Shown: positions 46,003-57,497, numbered from the stretch's first letter. The stretch: DNA of 64,000 bases from Morococcus cerebrosus (GCF_022749515.1 NZ_CP094242.1:744001-808000); one strand, 5' to 3'. Notes: a model not told the origin generated them from the letters alone. Made by a program: numbers and translations.

Positions 46003-48420
46003 TTAGAACTTGGCTTCAAGCGTGAAGTTGTAGCTTCTGCCGGGAGAGGTGAAGCGTTCTATACCGGCATGGGTTTTGTTGTCGACGCGGTTGACTGTGC
46101 CGAATTCGCGGATGCTGCGCAGCGATTCCCAAGTATAGTATTTTTTGTTGCCGATGTTGTACGCACCGGCGCGCAGGGTGAAATATTTGCCCAAGTTGAC
46201 GTAGCCTGTCAGGTCGAAAAGCGTATAGGCTTTGCTGTGCTTGGCAAAAGGCCAGGGATTGTTCAAATCATCACTGCTGTGGACGGTGTCAGACGGTTTT
46301 TTAGCTGCGGTGTGGGTCAGGTATGCGTTGATGCCCCAGCGTTTGGAAGGAGTATCGTAGCCCAGGTTGTAAACGGCAGACCACGGGGAAAGGGCGTTAA
46401 TCGGGGTTTCCTGTCCGTTGGTCTGTTTGGCTTTGCCTTTGATGTAGCTGACGTTGATACCTGCGTGTGTGCCTTGCGGCAAACCGATGCTGTCAAGGTT
46501 CCATGTGCCGTTAAATTCCAAACCTTTCGCCCATGCGGAGGAACGGTTTTGGTTTTGCCAAACGGGTGAGCTGACCAAGGCGGTACCGTCGGAAATCGGC
46601 GCATAATTAGGGCTGTTGGGGTTGTCTGAGGACACGCCCATGTAGGTCAGTTCGATAAAGTTGCGGTAGCGGGTTTGGAAACCGGAGAATTTAAAGTTTC
46701 CGGCTTTGCCGCTGCCGGCAAGTCCCAGTTCGAAGTTTTTGGCGGTTTCTGCCTTAAGGTTAGGGTTTGCTTTAAGGTAGAAGTCAGGATGCGGGAACAA
46801 TAGCCAGGTTTCGTCTGAAGTCGGCGCGCGGAAGCCAGTGCTATATTTTGCCAAAAGATTCAGACGCGGCGTGAATTTCCAGTCTAATCCTAAACCGTAG
46901 CTGAAACCGCTGTGTTTACGTTCGCTGCCGAGATAAGGAATTTGACCGCGGATGGCAGGAGTGTAGTTGGGATTGTCTTTGGCTTTGCTGCTGCTGTTGT
47001 CGTAGCGAAGCCCGGCATTGAGGCGGTATTGGCTGCTGTCGCCGAATTGGAATGTGTTGTTCCAGTAGGCAAAACGGTTTTTGGAGGAGCTTTCGACCAG
47101 CATAGTCAATTCTTGGTTGTTGGACGTTTGATATTTCGGGTCGTATAGGCGTACCCAATAGCTATGATCTCTATTGTCGTTGTCGTTTTGGGAACCACCC
47201 AATCCGTATTGCATTGCCCATACCAATTTGGAAAAGTCGATTTGTTTTTCAGCATCGGCACCAAATTGGGTATTTTTTTGACGGATGTTGCGAAACATAT
47301 GGTACACGTCGCTGTTCACACCGTTGCTGGCGTAATCGGTCGGCAAGTCCCAAGTCCAGGTACTCATGTCGATGGTTTGACGGTCGTAATGCAGGTTGAG
47401 ACTGTCCCATGGTCCTTTGTCAAGTTGGTTTTTGTATTCAAAACCGATGCGTTTACGGTAGGAGATGTCTTGGCGGGAACGGGTATCGCCTAGTGCCTCG
47501 CCTTTCCAGTTTGCCGCCCACATATTAGATAATTCAGTCGTCGTGCGGTCGGTGCGTGAATCCTCGTAAATCCAACCGATACGGTTTTTATCGTTGAAGT
47601 TGTAACCCAGTTTGAATAAGGTGCTTTTGTTTACCCAATCTTGTGGATCGGGTTTGCTGCGGGCTACGCCGCGGCTGCCGTAGTTGGTGCTGCCGGCATT
47701 CGGGTTCCAGCTTTGTTTGTTGTCGGTGATGACGGTATCGGCAGCGTCGCTGTTGTTTTTGGTTTCTTTACCGAAACGGCGGGTATAAACCATCAATGCA
47801 TCCAGCCCCAACCAGGTTCCAGCGGCGGTTATGCTGCTGAATTTTTGGCTGTTGCGTCCGATATAGCCGCCTTTAATGCCTAAGTGGTAAGGCTTTTCTT
47901 CGGAAACATAGTCGCTTGCGGATTTGGTTTTATAGTTGACGGCACCGCCCAATGCGCCGCTGCCGGATTTGAGCGAGTCCGCGCCTTTGTTGATGGTAAC
48001 TTCCGAGAAGTTTTCGGGTTCGGAAGTATTGCGGTTAGCATTGAAGTTGCCGTATGCGCCGAACAGTTCTTGGAATGCTTCAGACGACCTGCTTTCTGCT
48101 TGTGCCAGTCCGTCCACGTTGATGGCGACACGGTCTTTATCGACACCGCGTATGGTAAAACCGTTAGAACCTGAGCGTCCGCCTTCGACGACGCTGATGC
48201 CCGGATCGTAGCGTACCAAGTCGCTTTCATCGGAGACCATTTGTTTATCCAATGCCTGACGGCGGACTTTCTCTTCACCGAGTTTTTGGACTTTGCGGCC
48301 GCCGATGACTTTGACTTCATTCAAGTCCTGATGGGCTTGTGGTACGGGGTCGGCAGCGAAGGCAGGGAAAGTTTGGCTGACAATAGCTGCCAGCAGTACG
48401 GGTTTAAAGGGGAAGGACAT
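46003..48420 (-). CDS. hpuB: HpuB: TonB-dependent haemoglobin-haptoglobin receptor
   Basis: 805 residues. Signal peptide to about 22 (AFA), a TonB-box-like EVKVIGG near 35, a plug domain (about 50-165, SNGFTIRGVDKDRVAINVDGL, NKGADSLKSGSGALGGAV) and a 22-strand barrel ending in the aromatic LEAKF. Extracts haem iron from haemoglobin together with HpuA. The upstream lipoprotein gene 56 bases away on the same strand supports the two-component Hpu system, with transcription likely from the Fur-controlled promoter before hpuA. Confidence 0.93.
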   Translation of the reverse strand: MSFPFKPVLLAAIVSQTFPAFAADPVPQAHQDLNEVKVIGGRKVQKLGEEKVRRQALDKQMVSDESDLVRYDPGISVVEGGRSGSNGFTIRGVDKDRVAINVDGLAQAESRSSEAFQELFGAYGNFNANRNTSEPENFSEVTINKGADSLKSGSGALGGAVNYKTKSASDYVSEEKPYHLGIKGGYIGRNSQKFSSITAAGTWLGLDALMVYTRRFGKETKNNSDAADTVITDNKQSWNPNAGSTNYGSRGVARSKPDPQDWVNKSTLFKLGYNFNDKNRIGWIYEDSRTDRTTTELSNMWAANWKGEALGDTRSRQDISYRKRIGFEYKNQLDKGPWDSLNLHYDRQTIDMSTWTWDLPTDYASNGVNSDVYHMFRNIRQKNTQFGADAEKQIDFSKLVWAMQYGLGGSQNDNDNRDHSYWVRLYDPKYQTSNNQELTMLVESSSKNRFAYWNNTFQFGDSSQYRLNAGLRYDNSSSKAKDNPNYTPAIRGQIPYLGSERKHSGFSYGLGLDWKFTPRLNLLAKYSTGFRAPTSDETWLLFPHPDFYLKANPNLKAETAKNFELGLAGSGKAGNFKFSGFQTRYRNFIELTYMGVSSDNPNSPNYAPISDGTALVSSPVWQNQNRSSAWAKGLEFNGTWNLDSIGLPQGTHAGINVSYIKGKAKQTNGQETPINALSPWSAVYNLGYDTPSKRWGINAYLTHTAAKKPSDTVHSSDDLNNPWPFAKHSKAYTLFDLTGYVNLGKYFTLRAGAYNIGNKKYYTWESLRSIREFGTVNRVDNKTHAGIERFTSPGRSYNFTLEAKF

Positions 48421-48476
48421 TTTTTACCTCTTAAAGATGTACTGATTATCGGTTTATTGGGATGTTTGACGTACGG

Positions 48477-49472
48477 TTACTTGCTGACAGGTGTCAAGCT
48501 TGTATCCGTCGTATTGCGGTCGTCATCATTCTTCACGCCGCCGAACACGGTATCCAACGATTTATCGGCATCAAAGGTAACTTTACCGCCTATACTGACT
48601 TCTGTTTTATCGCCGTTAAATTGACCAAAGAATTTCCCTTCGACTTTGCCGTTTTTACCATCGGATTCAGCAGTGCCTGAGAAATCAACGCCGTTGATGC
48701 CAACATCTTTCATCACAACATCCGGACCGTAATCCGCATTACCTAAAATCGTGCCGCCGAGTTTGTTGGTGTTGAAATTGGCTGTTAGCAGTGAAAGTTT
48801 GGGCGTGTTTTTTTCAGACGACCCGGAGGATTTGCCCGGATCGTAGGTTGAGGTAACGATATTGCCGTTGCGGACGCGGACAGCCCAAACTTCGTATGTA
48901 GTCTTACCTTTTGCCACTGTACTGTCTGACGGAGTGTAATAAGACGGTTTCGCCGTTCCGACGGGTTTGCCGCCGACAAACAGGTCTGCCGTGCCGTCTG
49001 CATTTATCCATGCGCCGAATTTGAGGTGGTCATGTTTGGTTGCCGGTGCATAGGTGAATTGTCCGGAATTGCTGCAACAGACAAACAGTTTTCCACCCTC
49101 AGACAAAGGCTGGCCTTCGTGGCGGGTACGCAGGGCATAAGACGGGCTGGAGTAAGAGGGGACAATCGGGTCGGAATATGAGCTGATGTTGTAATAGTTG
49201 CCGGAAGGGGTTTGATAGACATATTGTTTATCGGTATAGCTGCCGCCCCATGATGTTTTCACTTCGAGTTCCGCTTCATGCAGACTGCCGCCTTTACCGG
49301 AAAGGGTGTTGATGGTCTGTACCGCACTGCTTTCATCACTCAGCTTGATATTGGCGATAGGCTGAGCCGTAGGTATGGCAACGGGGACTTTGGGTTCGGA
49401 TGCGCCTCCTCCAGCGCAGGCAGTCAGAATAAGGGTCGCTACCGCAGAAATTGCGGGTACTTTGATTTTCAT
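48477..49472 (-). CDS. hpuA: HpuA: surface lipoprotein partner of HpuB
   Basis: 331 residues. Lipoprotein signal MKIKVPAISAVATLILTAC with a GGG linker (ACAGGGASEP), then a beta-rich domain and a C-terminal small barrel typical of neisserial surface lipoproteins (GTILGNADYG, KVEGKFFGQFNGDKTEVSIGG). Surface display would need a Slam protein, whose gene lies divergently at 50031. The G-rich codons after the lipobox are GGAGGAGGC, so the long poly-G tract that makes hpuA phase-variable in pathogenic Neisseria is absent here. Confidence 0.9.
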   Translation of the reverse strand: MKIKVPAISAVATLILTACAGGGASEPKVPVAIPTAQPIANIKLSDESSAVQTINTLSGKGGSLHEAELEVKTSWGGSYTDKQYVYQTPSGNYYNISSYSDPIVPSYSSPSYALRTRHEGQPLSEGGKLFVCCSNSGQFTYAPATKHDHLKFGAWINADGTADLFVGGKPVGTAKPSYYTPSDSTVAKGKTTYEVWAVRVRNGNIVTSTYDPGKSSGSSEKNTPKLSLLTANFNTNKLGGTILGNADYGPDVVMKDVGINGVDFSGTAESDGKNGKVEGKFFGQFNGDKTEVSIGGKVTFDADKSLDTVFGGVKNDDDRNTTDTSLTPVSK

Positions 49473-50030
49473 GATGAATCTCTCTTAATATTGATATTTT
49501 ATAAATTAATGATAAGGATTACCAATTTTGTTGTAATATTTTGTAATAATCATGGTGTTTTGGCAATATCCGCGTGGATTTTTTATGATTTCTGAAGTAA
49601 ATATTAAGAAATAAATCAATTAATGACATGGAGTTGAATATTTGTTCTAAATATCTGATTTGATACTACTATCTATTACTGATGAAGAATATCGGGTGAT
49701 AGTGTGATCAAACTATTGCTTTGGATTCGCAAGATATATTCCAGGCGTGTTCAGTGAGTTGGCTTGATTAATCCTATGAATCTACTGATGAATAACATTT
49801 GAATAATTTGTAAGACCATAAAATAAATCAGTTATGTTTGTTTTGGAATTTTACCTCTATAATGCTGCATCTTAATGCGAATCTGTTGCTTTTACGCAAA
49901 AAAGGTCGTATGAAAAGTTTCAGACGACCTTTGGCAGGCGTAAATCCCTGACTGGGAGAAATCAGTAGGGTATGTGGGTTGCATTTGGCTATCCCTGCGA
50001 TATACAAACATATATTTCGGATGATTTTGA
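49473..50030. other. hpuA-slam divergent region
   Basis: 558 AT-rich bases without a credible gene. Contains the Fur-box-like site at 49505-49523 near hpuA and a DUS pair with one damaged arm (49898-49932) nearer slam. No clear promoter for slam was identified. Confidence 0.6.
49505..49523 (-). promoter_or_regulatory. Fur-box-like site upstream of hpuA
   Basis: Minus strand GGTAATCCTTATCATTAAT matches 13 of 19 positions of the Fur consensus GATAATGATAATCATTATC. It lies 33-51 bases before the hpuA start. Iron repression of hpuAB is established in Neisseria. Confidence 0.6.
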
Positions 50031-51572
50031 ATGTTAAGAATAAAACAAAAAATGGTTTCGGTATCTTTATGTTGCCTGTTGCCTTCCGCAGTCTTGGCTC
50101 AATTGCCCGAAGGTAGTGTCCGGCAGGATGCGCCTTCTCAGGATGCTGCCGTACAAGTGCAGCAAAAACAATGGCTGGATATTTTGTCCGAAGAAGAAAG
50201 GTCGTCTGAAAAGAATGAGAATGCAGGCGAACCGACTGTGGTCGGCGATGATTTTTTAGCGGCAAACCCGCGTATTCTCGAGGACGCGCTGATTCAAGCA
50301 CTCAACGGCAATAGCGCAGATTTGGTTTCTTCGCTTGCCGCACTTTACCGCAAACAGCCCAACCACAATCCCAAGCTGATTACGCGTGCCGATGCTTTGC
50401 TGGCAAAGTTGAAAGGGCGGACTTCCGAAGCGGTCGAACGTTATCGTACCCTTTATGAATCTGACGCTTCAGACGACCGCATATTATTGGATTTGGCGGC
50501 GGCAGAGTTTCAGGATTATCGTTTGGGCGAGGCGGCGGCGCATTTCCGCCATGCCGCGCAACGCGATATACCTGCCCCTGTTTTGGAAAACGTCAAACGC
50601 TTTCAAGAAGCCGTCAAGCGGCAGACAGAATGGAAATGGTCTGGTGGAATCAGTCCCGTGCATAGCGATAACGCCAACAACGCTGCTCCGCGTTATTGCA
50701 TCGAAACAAGGGGGCAAACCGCATGCAGCGTTACTGTGCCCGTCAGTGCCAACGGCTTGAATTACGAATTGAACACCGAAAAACTCACCCCGTTTTACGG
50801 GCATCACGCTGTCAAATTCCGCGCCAACCTCAGCGGAACGAGCTATTTTTTCGACCGCCAATCGGCTTACGACGATGCGTTCGGCAGGGCTTATTTGGGC
50901 TGGCAGCGCAAGGACGGCAAACAAACCGTCAGCGTTTTACCGTTTTATCAGGCACAGTTGGCGGGCAGCAGCGAATTTGACAGTAAAAAAGAAAATAACC
51001 GCCGCGCCGCGCCGTATATGCTGGCATACGGGGTCGGCGTACAGCTTTCGCATATGGTTAATCTTGGCAACGCGACACAACTTTATTACTCGCTGGAACG
51101 CTACCGCCAAAACTATCGGGAAACTGATCGTGCGCTGCGCAACGACGGTTGGCACGACGGCACCTATCTCTCCCTGGCGCGCCGTTTCGGCAGTACGACC
51201 CTGTTCGGCGGTTGGCAATACAACCGCTTTGTTCCTGAAAACAAAAACATACGCAATGCCGTCAACAATGCCGCCTACCGCCGCAACGGGTTCAATATAG
51301 GCTGGATACAGCAATGGCCGTTTTTAGGCGGGCTGAACAGCCGCCTGACCGCTTCATTTGCCAACCGCCGCTATAAAGGCATTATGGCATTCGGCACGGA
51401 GCCGCAACGCAACCGCGAGCGCTCCCTCTTCGTCAGCCTCAGCCATGACAAATTGTCCTACAAAGGCATCACGCCGACCTTGAATTACGGATACAGCCGC
51501 ATCCGCAGCAATGCCCCTTATGCACGACGCAGCAGCCGTCAATGGTCGTTGGGTGCGGAGTGGAATTTTTAA
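50031..51572 (+). CDS. Slam2-type surface lipoprotein assembly modulator
   Basis: 513 residues. Signal peptide to about 23 (AVLAQ), an N-terminal TPR-like helical domain (about 75-200: ALIQALNGNSADLVSSLAALYRK) and a C-terminal DUF560 beta-barrel (about 210-513) ending WSLGAEWNF. Slam proteins flip lipoproteins such as HpuA to the cell surface; Slam2 is the HpuA-specific paralogue and is encoded beside hpuAB in meningococci, as here. Two DUS copies lie in frame (50198, 50467). The stop is 8 bases before an IS, but the terminal Phe is preserved. Confidence 0.88.
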   Translation: MLRIKQKMVSVSLCCLLPSAVLAQLPEGSVRQDAPSQDAAVQVQQKQWLDILSEEERSSEKNENAGEPTVVGDDFLAANPRILEDALIQALNGNSADLVSSLAALYRKQPNHNPKLITRADALLAKLKGRTSEAVERYRTLYESDASDDRILLDLAAAEFQDYRLGEAAAHFRHAAQRDIPAPVLENVKRFQEAVKRQTEWKWSGGISPVHSDNANNAAPRYCIETRGQTACSVTVPVSANGLNYELNTEKLTPFYGHHAVKFRANLSGTSYFFDRQSAYDDAFGRAYLGWQRKDGKQTVSVLPFYQAQLAGSSEFDSKKENNRRAAPYMLAYGVGVQLSHMVNLGNATQLYYSLERYRQNYRETDRALRNDGWHDGTYLSLARRFGSTTLFGGWQYNRFVPENKNIRNAVNNAAYRRNGFNIGWIQQWPFLGGLNSRLTASFANRRYKGIMAFGTEPQRNRERSLFVSLSHDKLSYKGITPTLNYGYSRIRSNAPYARRSSRQWSLGAEWNF

Positions 51573-51580
51573 AAAAAGGC

Positions 51581-52654
51581 GGATTCGCATTTGAAGTGCA
51601 ACTTTCCATAACAGAAAAAGGCCAGTATGCGGTAGCATACGGCCTTTCCTGCAAGAAAGATTGCCATGAGCTACACACAATTGACCCAAGACGAACGATA
51701 CCATATCCAATACCTGTCCCGCCACTGCACCATCGCCGAAATCGCCAAACAGCTCAACCGCCACAAAAGCACCATCAGCCGAGAAATCAAGCGGCACTGC
51801 ATCCAAGGACAGCAATACAGCGCCGAAAAAGCACAGAAGCAAAGCCGGCTGACCAAACAGCACCGGCGAAAACCCTATAAGCTCGATTCGCAGCTGGTTC
51901 AACACATCGACACCCTTATCCGCCGCAAACTCAGTCCCGAACAAGTATGTGCCTACCTGCATAAACACCACGGGATCACACTCCATCACAGCACCGTTTA
52001 CCGCTACCTTCGCCAAGACAAAAGCAACGGCGGCACTTTGTGGCAACATCTCAGAATATGCAGCAAACCCTACCGCAAACGCTACGGCAGCACATGGACC
52101 AGAGGCAAAGTGCCCAACCGCGTCGGCATAGAGAACCGACCTGCTATCGTCGACCAGAAAACCCGCATCGGCGATTGGGAGGCCGACACCATCGTCGGCA
52201 AAAATCAGAAAAGCGCGTTATTGACCTTGGTCGAACGCGTTACCCGCTACACCATCATCTGCAAATTAAAGAACTTAAAAGCCGAAGACACTGCCCGGGC
52301 GGCCATTAGGGTATTAAAGGCATATAAAGCCAGAGTCCACACCATCACCATGGATAACGGCAAAGAGTTCTACCAACACACCAAAATAGCCAAAGCATTG
52401 AAGGCGAAAACCTATTTTTGCCGCCCTTACCATTCTTGGGAGAAAGGGCTGAATGAGAACACCAATGGACTCATCCGGCAATATTTCCCCAAACAAACCG
52501 ATTTCCGAAACATCAGCGATCGGGAGATACGCAGGGTTCAAGATGAGTTGAACCACCGGCCGAGAAAAACACTTGGCTACGAAACGCCAAGTGTTTTATT
52601 CTTAAATCTGTTCCAACCACTGGTACCCTAGTGTTGCACTTGAAATCCGAATCC
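51581..52654 (+). mobile_element. IS30-family (IS1655-like) insertion sequence
   Basis: About 1074 bases. Left end GGATTCGCATTTGAAGTGCA and the inverted right end GGATTCGGATTTCAAGTGCA match at 18 of 20 positions. No clear target duplication. It lies 8 bases beyond the slam stop; it inserted downstream of the gene, not inside it. Confidence 0.88.
51666..52631 (+). CDS. IS30-family transposase
   Basis: 321 residues, apparently intact. N-terminal helix-turn-helix (YHIQYLSRHCTIAEIAKQL, HKSTISREI) and a DDE domain: Asp in GDWEADTIVG, Asp in TITMDNGKEF, and Glu in HSWEKGLNENTNGLIRQYFP. The closest named match I can give is IS1655 of N. meningitidis, by memory of family features. Confidence 0.93.
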   Translation: MSYTQLTQDERYHIQYLSRHCTIAEIAKQLNRHKSTISREIKRHCIQGQQYSAEKAQKQSRLTKQHRRKPYKLDSQLVQHIDTLIRRKLSPEQVCAYLHKHHGITLHHSTVYRYLRQDKSNGGTLWQHLRICSKPYRKRYGSTWTRGKVPNRVGIENRPAIVDQKTRIGDWEADTIVGKNQKSALLTLVERVTRYTIICKLKNLKAEDTARAAIRVLKAYKARVHTITMDNGKEFYQHTKIAKALKAKTYFCRPYHSWEKGLNENTNGLIRQYFPKQTDFRNISDREIRRVQDELNHRPRKTLGYETPSVLFLNLFQPLVP

Positions 52655-52686
52655 AAGAAAGCCTAAAATTCGAATACTTAATCAAT

Positions 52687-52731
52687 AAAGGTCGTCTGAA
52701 AACGGGCATCGTAGGCTTTCAGACGACCTTT
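52687..52731. terminator. Inverted DUS pair after the IS30-family element
   Basis: AAAGGTCGTCTGAAAACG / GTAGGCTTTCAGACGACCTTT. Probably the original slam terminator displaced by the IS. Confidence 0.75.
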
Positions 52732-52881
52732 GCGGCATTTTCAAGCCGATGGATAGGGTTTTGCAATCAATATAGACAGCTTGAACCTTCCGTCTTAAGG
52801 ACGGTAGAATCAGTCATTTCAATGCAGCAGTTCGAAGTTTTGTTGAAACTGCCGTATATCCTAAATAATCAGATATATATC

Positions 52882-53373
52882 ATGAGTACCGAAACCAAAA
52901 ACTACATTACACCCGTTGGTTGGCAGGCGTTGAAAGACGAGCTATATCAACTGGTCAATAAAGAACGTCCCGAAATCGTCCAAATCGTCAACTGGGCGGC
53001 AAGCAACGGCGACCGCAGCGAAAACGGCGACTATCTTTACGGCAAACGCCGTATGCGCGAAATCGACCGCCGCATCCGTTTTCTGACCAAGCGTTTGGAA
53101 GCCGCCGTCGTCGTCGATCCTGAATTGCGCGAAGCGACCGACCAAGTGTTTTTCGGCGCAACCGTCGGACTGTTGCGCGGCGACGGGCGTGAGCAAACCG
53201 TGAAAATCGTCGGCGTCGATGAAATCGATACCGCTCAAAACAAAATTTCTTGGATTTCCCCGTTGGCGCGTTGTCTGATTAAAGCGAGAGAAGGGGACGA
53301 AGTCATCTTGAATACACCGGAAGGGCGCGAGGAGATTGAGATTTTGTCGGTGGAATATATACGGATAGATTAA
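52882..53373 (+). CDS. greB: Transcript cleavage factor GreB
   Basis: 163 residues from the ATG at 52882; an earlier in-frame ATG at 52822 would add a hydrophobic tail outside the family. N-terminal coiled coil with the acidic tip (NGDRSENGDYLYGKRRMREIDRRI: the D/E pair near residues 38-45) and a C-terminal FKBP-like domain (PLARCLIKAREGDEVILNTPEG). Rescues backtracked RNA polymerase. The family member with this length and basic patch is GreB. Confidence 0.93.
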   Translation: MSTETKNYITPVGWQALKDELYQLVNKERPEIVQIVNWAASNGDRSENGDYLYGKRRMREIDRRIRFLTKRLEAAVVVDPELREATDQVFFGATVGLLRGDGREQTVKIVGVDEIDTAQNKISWISPLARCLIKAREGDEVILNTPEGREEIEILSVEYIRID

Positions 53374-53395
53374 ATCTCTCGCAAGCATAAGAGAT

Positions 53396-53438
53396 AGGTC
53401 GTCTGAAAACTTTACCAATACGTTTTCAGACGACCTTT
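53396..53438. terminator. Inverted DUS pair between convergent greB and rpsO
   Basis: AGGTCGTCTGAAAAC / GTTTTCAGACGACCTTT, 23 bases past greB. Confidence 0.82.
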
Positions 53439-53486
53439 CCCATAAAAAAACACCGCTTTTGCAAGCGGTGTCCGGTAAAGCATAAA

Positions 53487-53756
53487 TTATTTGCGCAGAC
53501 CCAAGCGGGTAATCAGGTTGCGGTATGTATCAGGTTGGGTACGGCGCAAGTAAGACAACAGACGGCGACGTTGGCTGACCATTTTCAACAGGCCGCGACG
53601 GCTGTGGTGGTCTTTAGGGTTGGCTTTGAAGTGGGGAGTCAGGTCGTTGATGCGGAAAGTCAACAGAGCGACTTGTACTTCAGAAGAGCCGGTATCGCCT
53701 TCTTTGCGTTGGAAATCTTTAACAATTTGTGCTTTTTGTTCTACGGTCAATGCCAT
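53487..53756 (-). CDS. rpsO: 30S ribosomal protein S15
   Basis: 89 residues, exactly the usual length. [16 protein letters not shown] start, [21 protein letters not shown] and the RNA-binding [20 protein letters not shown]. The leader on the minus strand (53757-53800) carries the hairpin GAACCG-TTATT-CGGTTC (53781-53797), possibly part of S15 autoregulation. Confidence 0.97.
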   Translation of the reverse strand: MALTVEQKAQIVKDFQRKEGDTGSSEVQVALLTFRINDLTPHFKANPKDHHSRRGLLKMVSQRRRLLSYLRRTQPDTYRNLITRLGLRK

Positions 53757-54242
53757 GATGGATAACTCCGAAAAATAAAAGAACCGTTATTCGGTTCGGA
53801 CAAGTTTGACGAGCGCGAACCCGTTCAAACTCCTGAAGTCTTTTTGTGAAGACGGGCGGATTATGCCACAGTTTCATCTGTTTTGCACGGCTGAATCCTG
53901 TTTTTGATACGAAATTGTGGAAATGTCGTCTGAAAATGTATCGGGGTGTGGCGTAAAGTATGTGCGAGAAGTTTTGATTCGGTGCATTTTACAGCAGGTT
54001 AAAATGGAAAATATTCCCATCATTCCTGAACTTCCTGAACAGGCGTGAATCCGGGCTTTTGATTTCGGCAAGATTCAGCGATTATTGCGGATTGCCGCTT
54101 GAACAGAAATGGCGGCGTGGGTACTTTTTTTGAATTTCAGCGAATGGGTAGGGCTTTTCGGAAGGGCGTGGGTTTTGTAGTAAAATAGACGCTGATCGAC
54201 GGCATGAAGAGGTCGTCTGAAATTTAAAAGAGCTTTGATATT
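53757..54242. other. rpsO-dsbB divergent spacer
   Basis: 486 bases with no credible gene: the rpsO leader hairpin (53781-53797), single DUS copies near 53923 and 54210, and a few short frames without family features. Confidence 0.6.
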
Positions 54243-54728
54243 ATGAATTTTTTTAGAAAAACAGCCTTGTTTTTGCTCGTTTTGTCCGTATTGGCTGCCT
54301 GCGGTTCGTTTGTTTCGCAATATGTTTTAGGGATGAATCCCTGCGTATTGTGCATCGTGCAGCGTTTGTGCGTATTGGCGGTCGGGGTGGCGGCTTTGCT
54401 GGCGGTATTTTTCCGTCAGTCTTCCAAAGTGGGGCGGACGTTTTCCGCTTTGCTTATCAGCGCGCCTGCTGTGTACGGGATAGGGACGGCGGCTTATCAG
54501 TTGTGGTTGCAAAGCCTGCCGCCGGGTACGGCACCTTCCTGCGGTGCTCCGTGGACGTTCCGCTTGAAGGACTGGCCGTTGTTTGACTGGTTCGAACCCA
54601 TCGTGCGCGGCTTCGGCAATTGCGCCGTACCGGATTATTTTTTGGGTGTCGCGCTGCCGGTTTGGAGCATCGCTTATTTTTGTTTCGTTGTCGTATTGGT
54701 TTGGTTTGCTTGGTTGAAAACGAAATAA
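54243..54728 (+). CDS. dsbB: Disulfide bond formation protein DsbB
   Basis: 161 residues. Four membrane helices. The quinone-reacting pair is Cys34-x2-Cys37 (NPCVLCIVQR), and the second periplasmic pair is Cys100 and Cys127 (APSCGAPW, FGNCAVP). Re-oxidises DsbA and passes electrons to quinone. The first helix also contains a lipobox-like LAAC, which is chance. Terminated by a DUS pair. Confidence 0.94.
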   Translation: MNFFRKTALFLLVLSVLAACGSFVSQYVLGMNPCVLCIVQRLCVLAVGVAALLAVFFRQSSKVGRTFSALLISAPAVYGIGTAAYQLWLQSLPPGTAPSCGAPWTFRLKDWPLFDWFEPIVRGFGNCAVPDYFLGVALPVWSIAYFCFVVVLVWFAWLKTK

Positions 54729-54742
54729 ATGTCCGGAATTTA

Positions 54743-54780
54743 AAAAAGGTCGTCTGAAAATTCGTTTTCAGACGACCTTT
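54743..54780. terminator. Inverted DUS pair between convergent dsbB and argS
   Basis: AAAAAAGGTCGTCTGAAAA / TTTTCAGACGACCTTT with a four-base loop. Confidence 0.85.
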
Positions 54781-54796
54781 GCTTATGGGGAATGAC

Positions 54797-56584
<1,788 letters not shown>

Positions 56585-56591
56585 TTAAGGT

Positions 56592-56660
56592 AAAAGGTCG
56601 TCTGAAAAAATGTGGATGGTTTCGGCGTAACCTGCCATGCCCGTTTTCAGATGACCTTTT
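56592..56660. terminator. Long-loop DUS pair between argS and the TauE-like gene
   Basis: AAAAGGTCGTCTGAAAAA and TTTTCAGATGACCTTTT (one changed base) with a loop of about 33 bases. It lies upstream of argS and after the downstream gene on the minus strand, so it mainly terminates the pssA operon. Confidence 0.65.
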
Positions 56661-56684
56661 AATGATGGCAGCGTTTGGGAAAAT

Positions 56685-57494
56685 TCAACGGACAAGGTTC
56701 CAAGCCATTTTTATGGCAATCAGCAGCAGCATGATGCCGAAGGAGATTTTAAGCTGGCGGGCGGGGAGTTTGTGCGCGGTTTTGACGCCGATCGGGGCAA
56801 AAATAATGGTTGCGATGCTGAGGATGGCAACGGCGGGTAGATAGAGGAAGCCGCCGGAGCCGTGTGGCAGGTCGGGAACGTTCCAGCCGGTAACGAGATA
56901 GCCGATTGTGCCGGCGAGCGCAATCGGCCAGGCGAGGCCGGAGGATGTGCCGATGGCGCGGTGGGCGGGGAAGTTGCAATACATCAGGAAGGGGACGGAC
57001 AGCGAGCCGCCGCCGATGCCGACCCAGCTCGAAGCTGCGCCGAACAATGTGCCGACCGCGCTTAAGCCGGGTAGGGCGGGCAGGTGGCGCGAGGCTTTGG
57101 GTTTGGAGTCTGTCAGGGTTTTGAGGGCGATGAGGGTAAGGAATACGATAAAGAAGATTTGCAGGGCGCGGGTAGGCATGTATTTGGCGGTGACCGCGCC
57201 GATCAGTACGCCGAATATCATGGAGGGGGTCATACGGCGGACAGTCTGCCAGTCGATGGCGCTTTTTTTGTGCTGCGCGTACATGCTGGAGAAGGTGGTG
57301 AAAACCATGACAGCGAAGGATGTGCCGATGGCGAGATGTTGGGCGTAGGGGTGGCTGCTGATGCCTTGCAGTTGCAGTGTCCACAAGACGACGGGGACGA
57401 CCAACGTACCGCCGCCTACGCCGAACAATCCCGCAATAAAGCCCGCCGCGCTTCCGACGGCGAGCAGGGCGAGGATAATATCCCAAGTCCACAT
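56685..57494 (-). CDS. TauE/SafE-family membrane permease
   Basis: 269 residues with about eight membrane helices. Family features: GFIAGLFGVGGGTLVVPVVLW (residues ~19-39) and GAASSWVGIGGGSLSVPFL (about 152-170), the two repeated glycine motifs. Members export sulfite, sulfoacetate or related anions; the substrate cannot be told here. It starts 3 bases after pssA ends, so they form an operon, with a DUS straddling the junction. Confidence 0.88.
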   Translation of the reverse strand: MWTWDIILALLAVGSAAGFIAGLFGVGGGTLVVPVVLWTLQLQGISSHPYAQHLAIGTSFAVMVFTTFSSMYAQHKKSAIDWQTVRRMTPSMIFGVLIGAVTAKYMPTRALQIFFIVFLTLIALKTLTDSKPKASRHLPALPGLSAVGTLFGAASSWVGIGGGSLSVPFLMYCNFPAHRAIGTSSGLAWPIALAGTIGYLVTGWNVPDLPHGSGGFLYLPAVAILSIATIIFAPIGVKTAHKLPARQLKISFGIMLLLIAIKMAWNLVR

Positions 57495-57497
57495 TTT

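Noticed and set aside
50198..50478. Frameshift or phase-variable tract in slam
   Set aside because: The frame is intact and no homopolymer longer than 7 bases occurs in the coding region.
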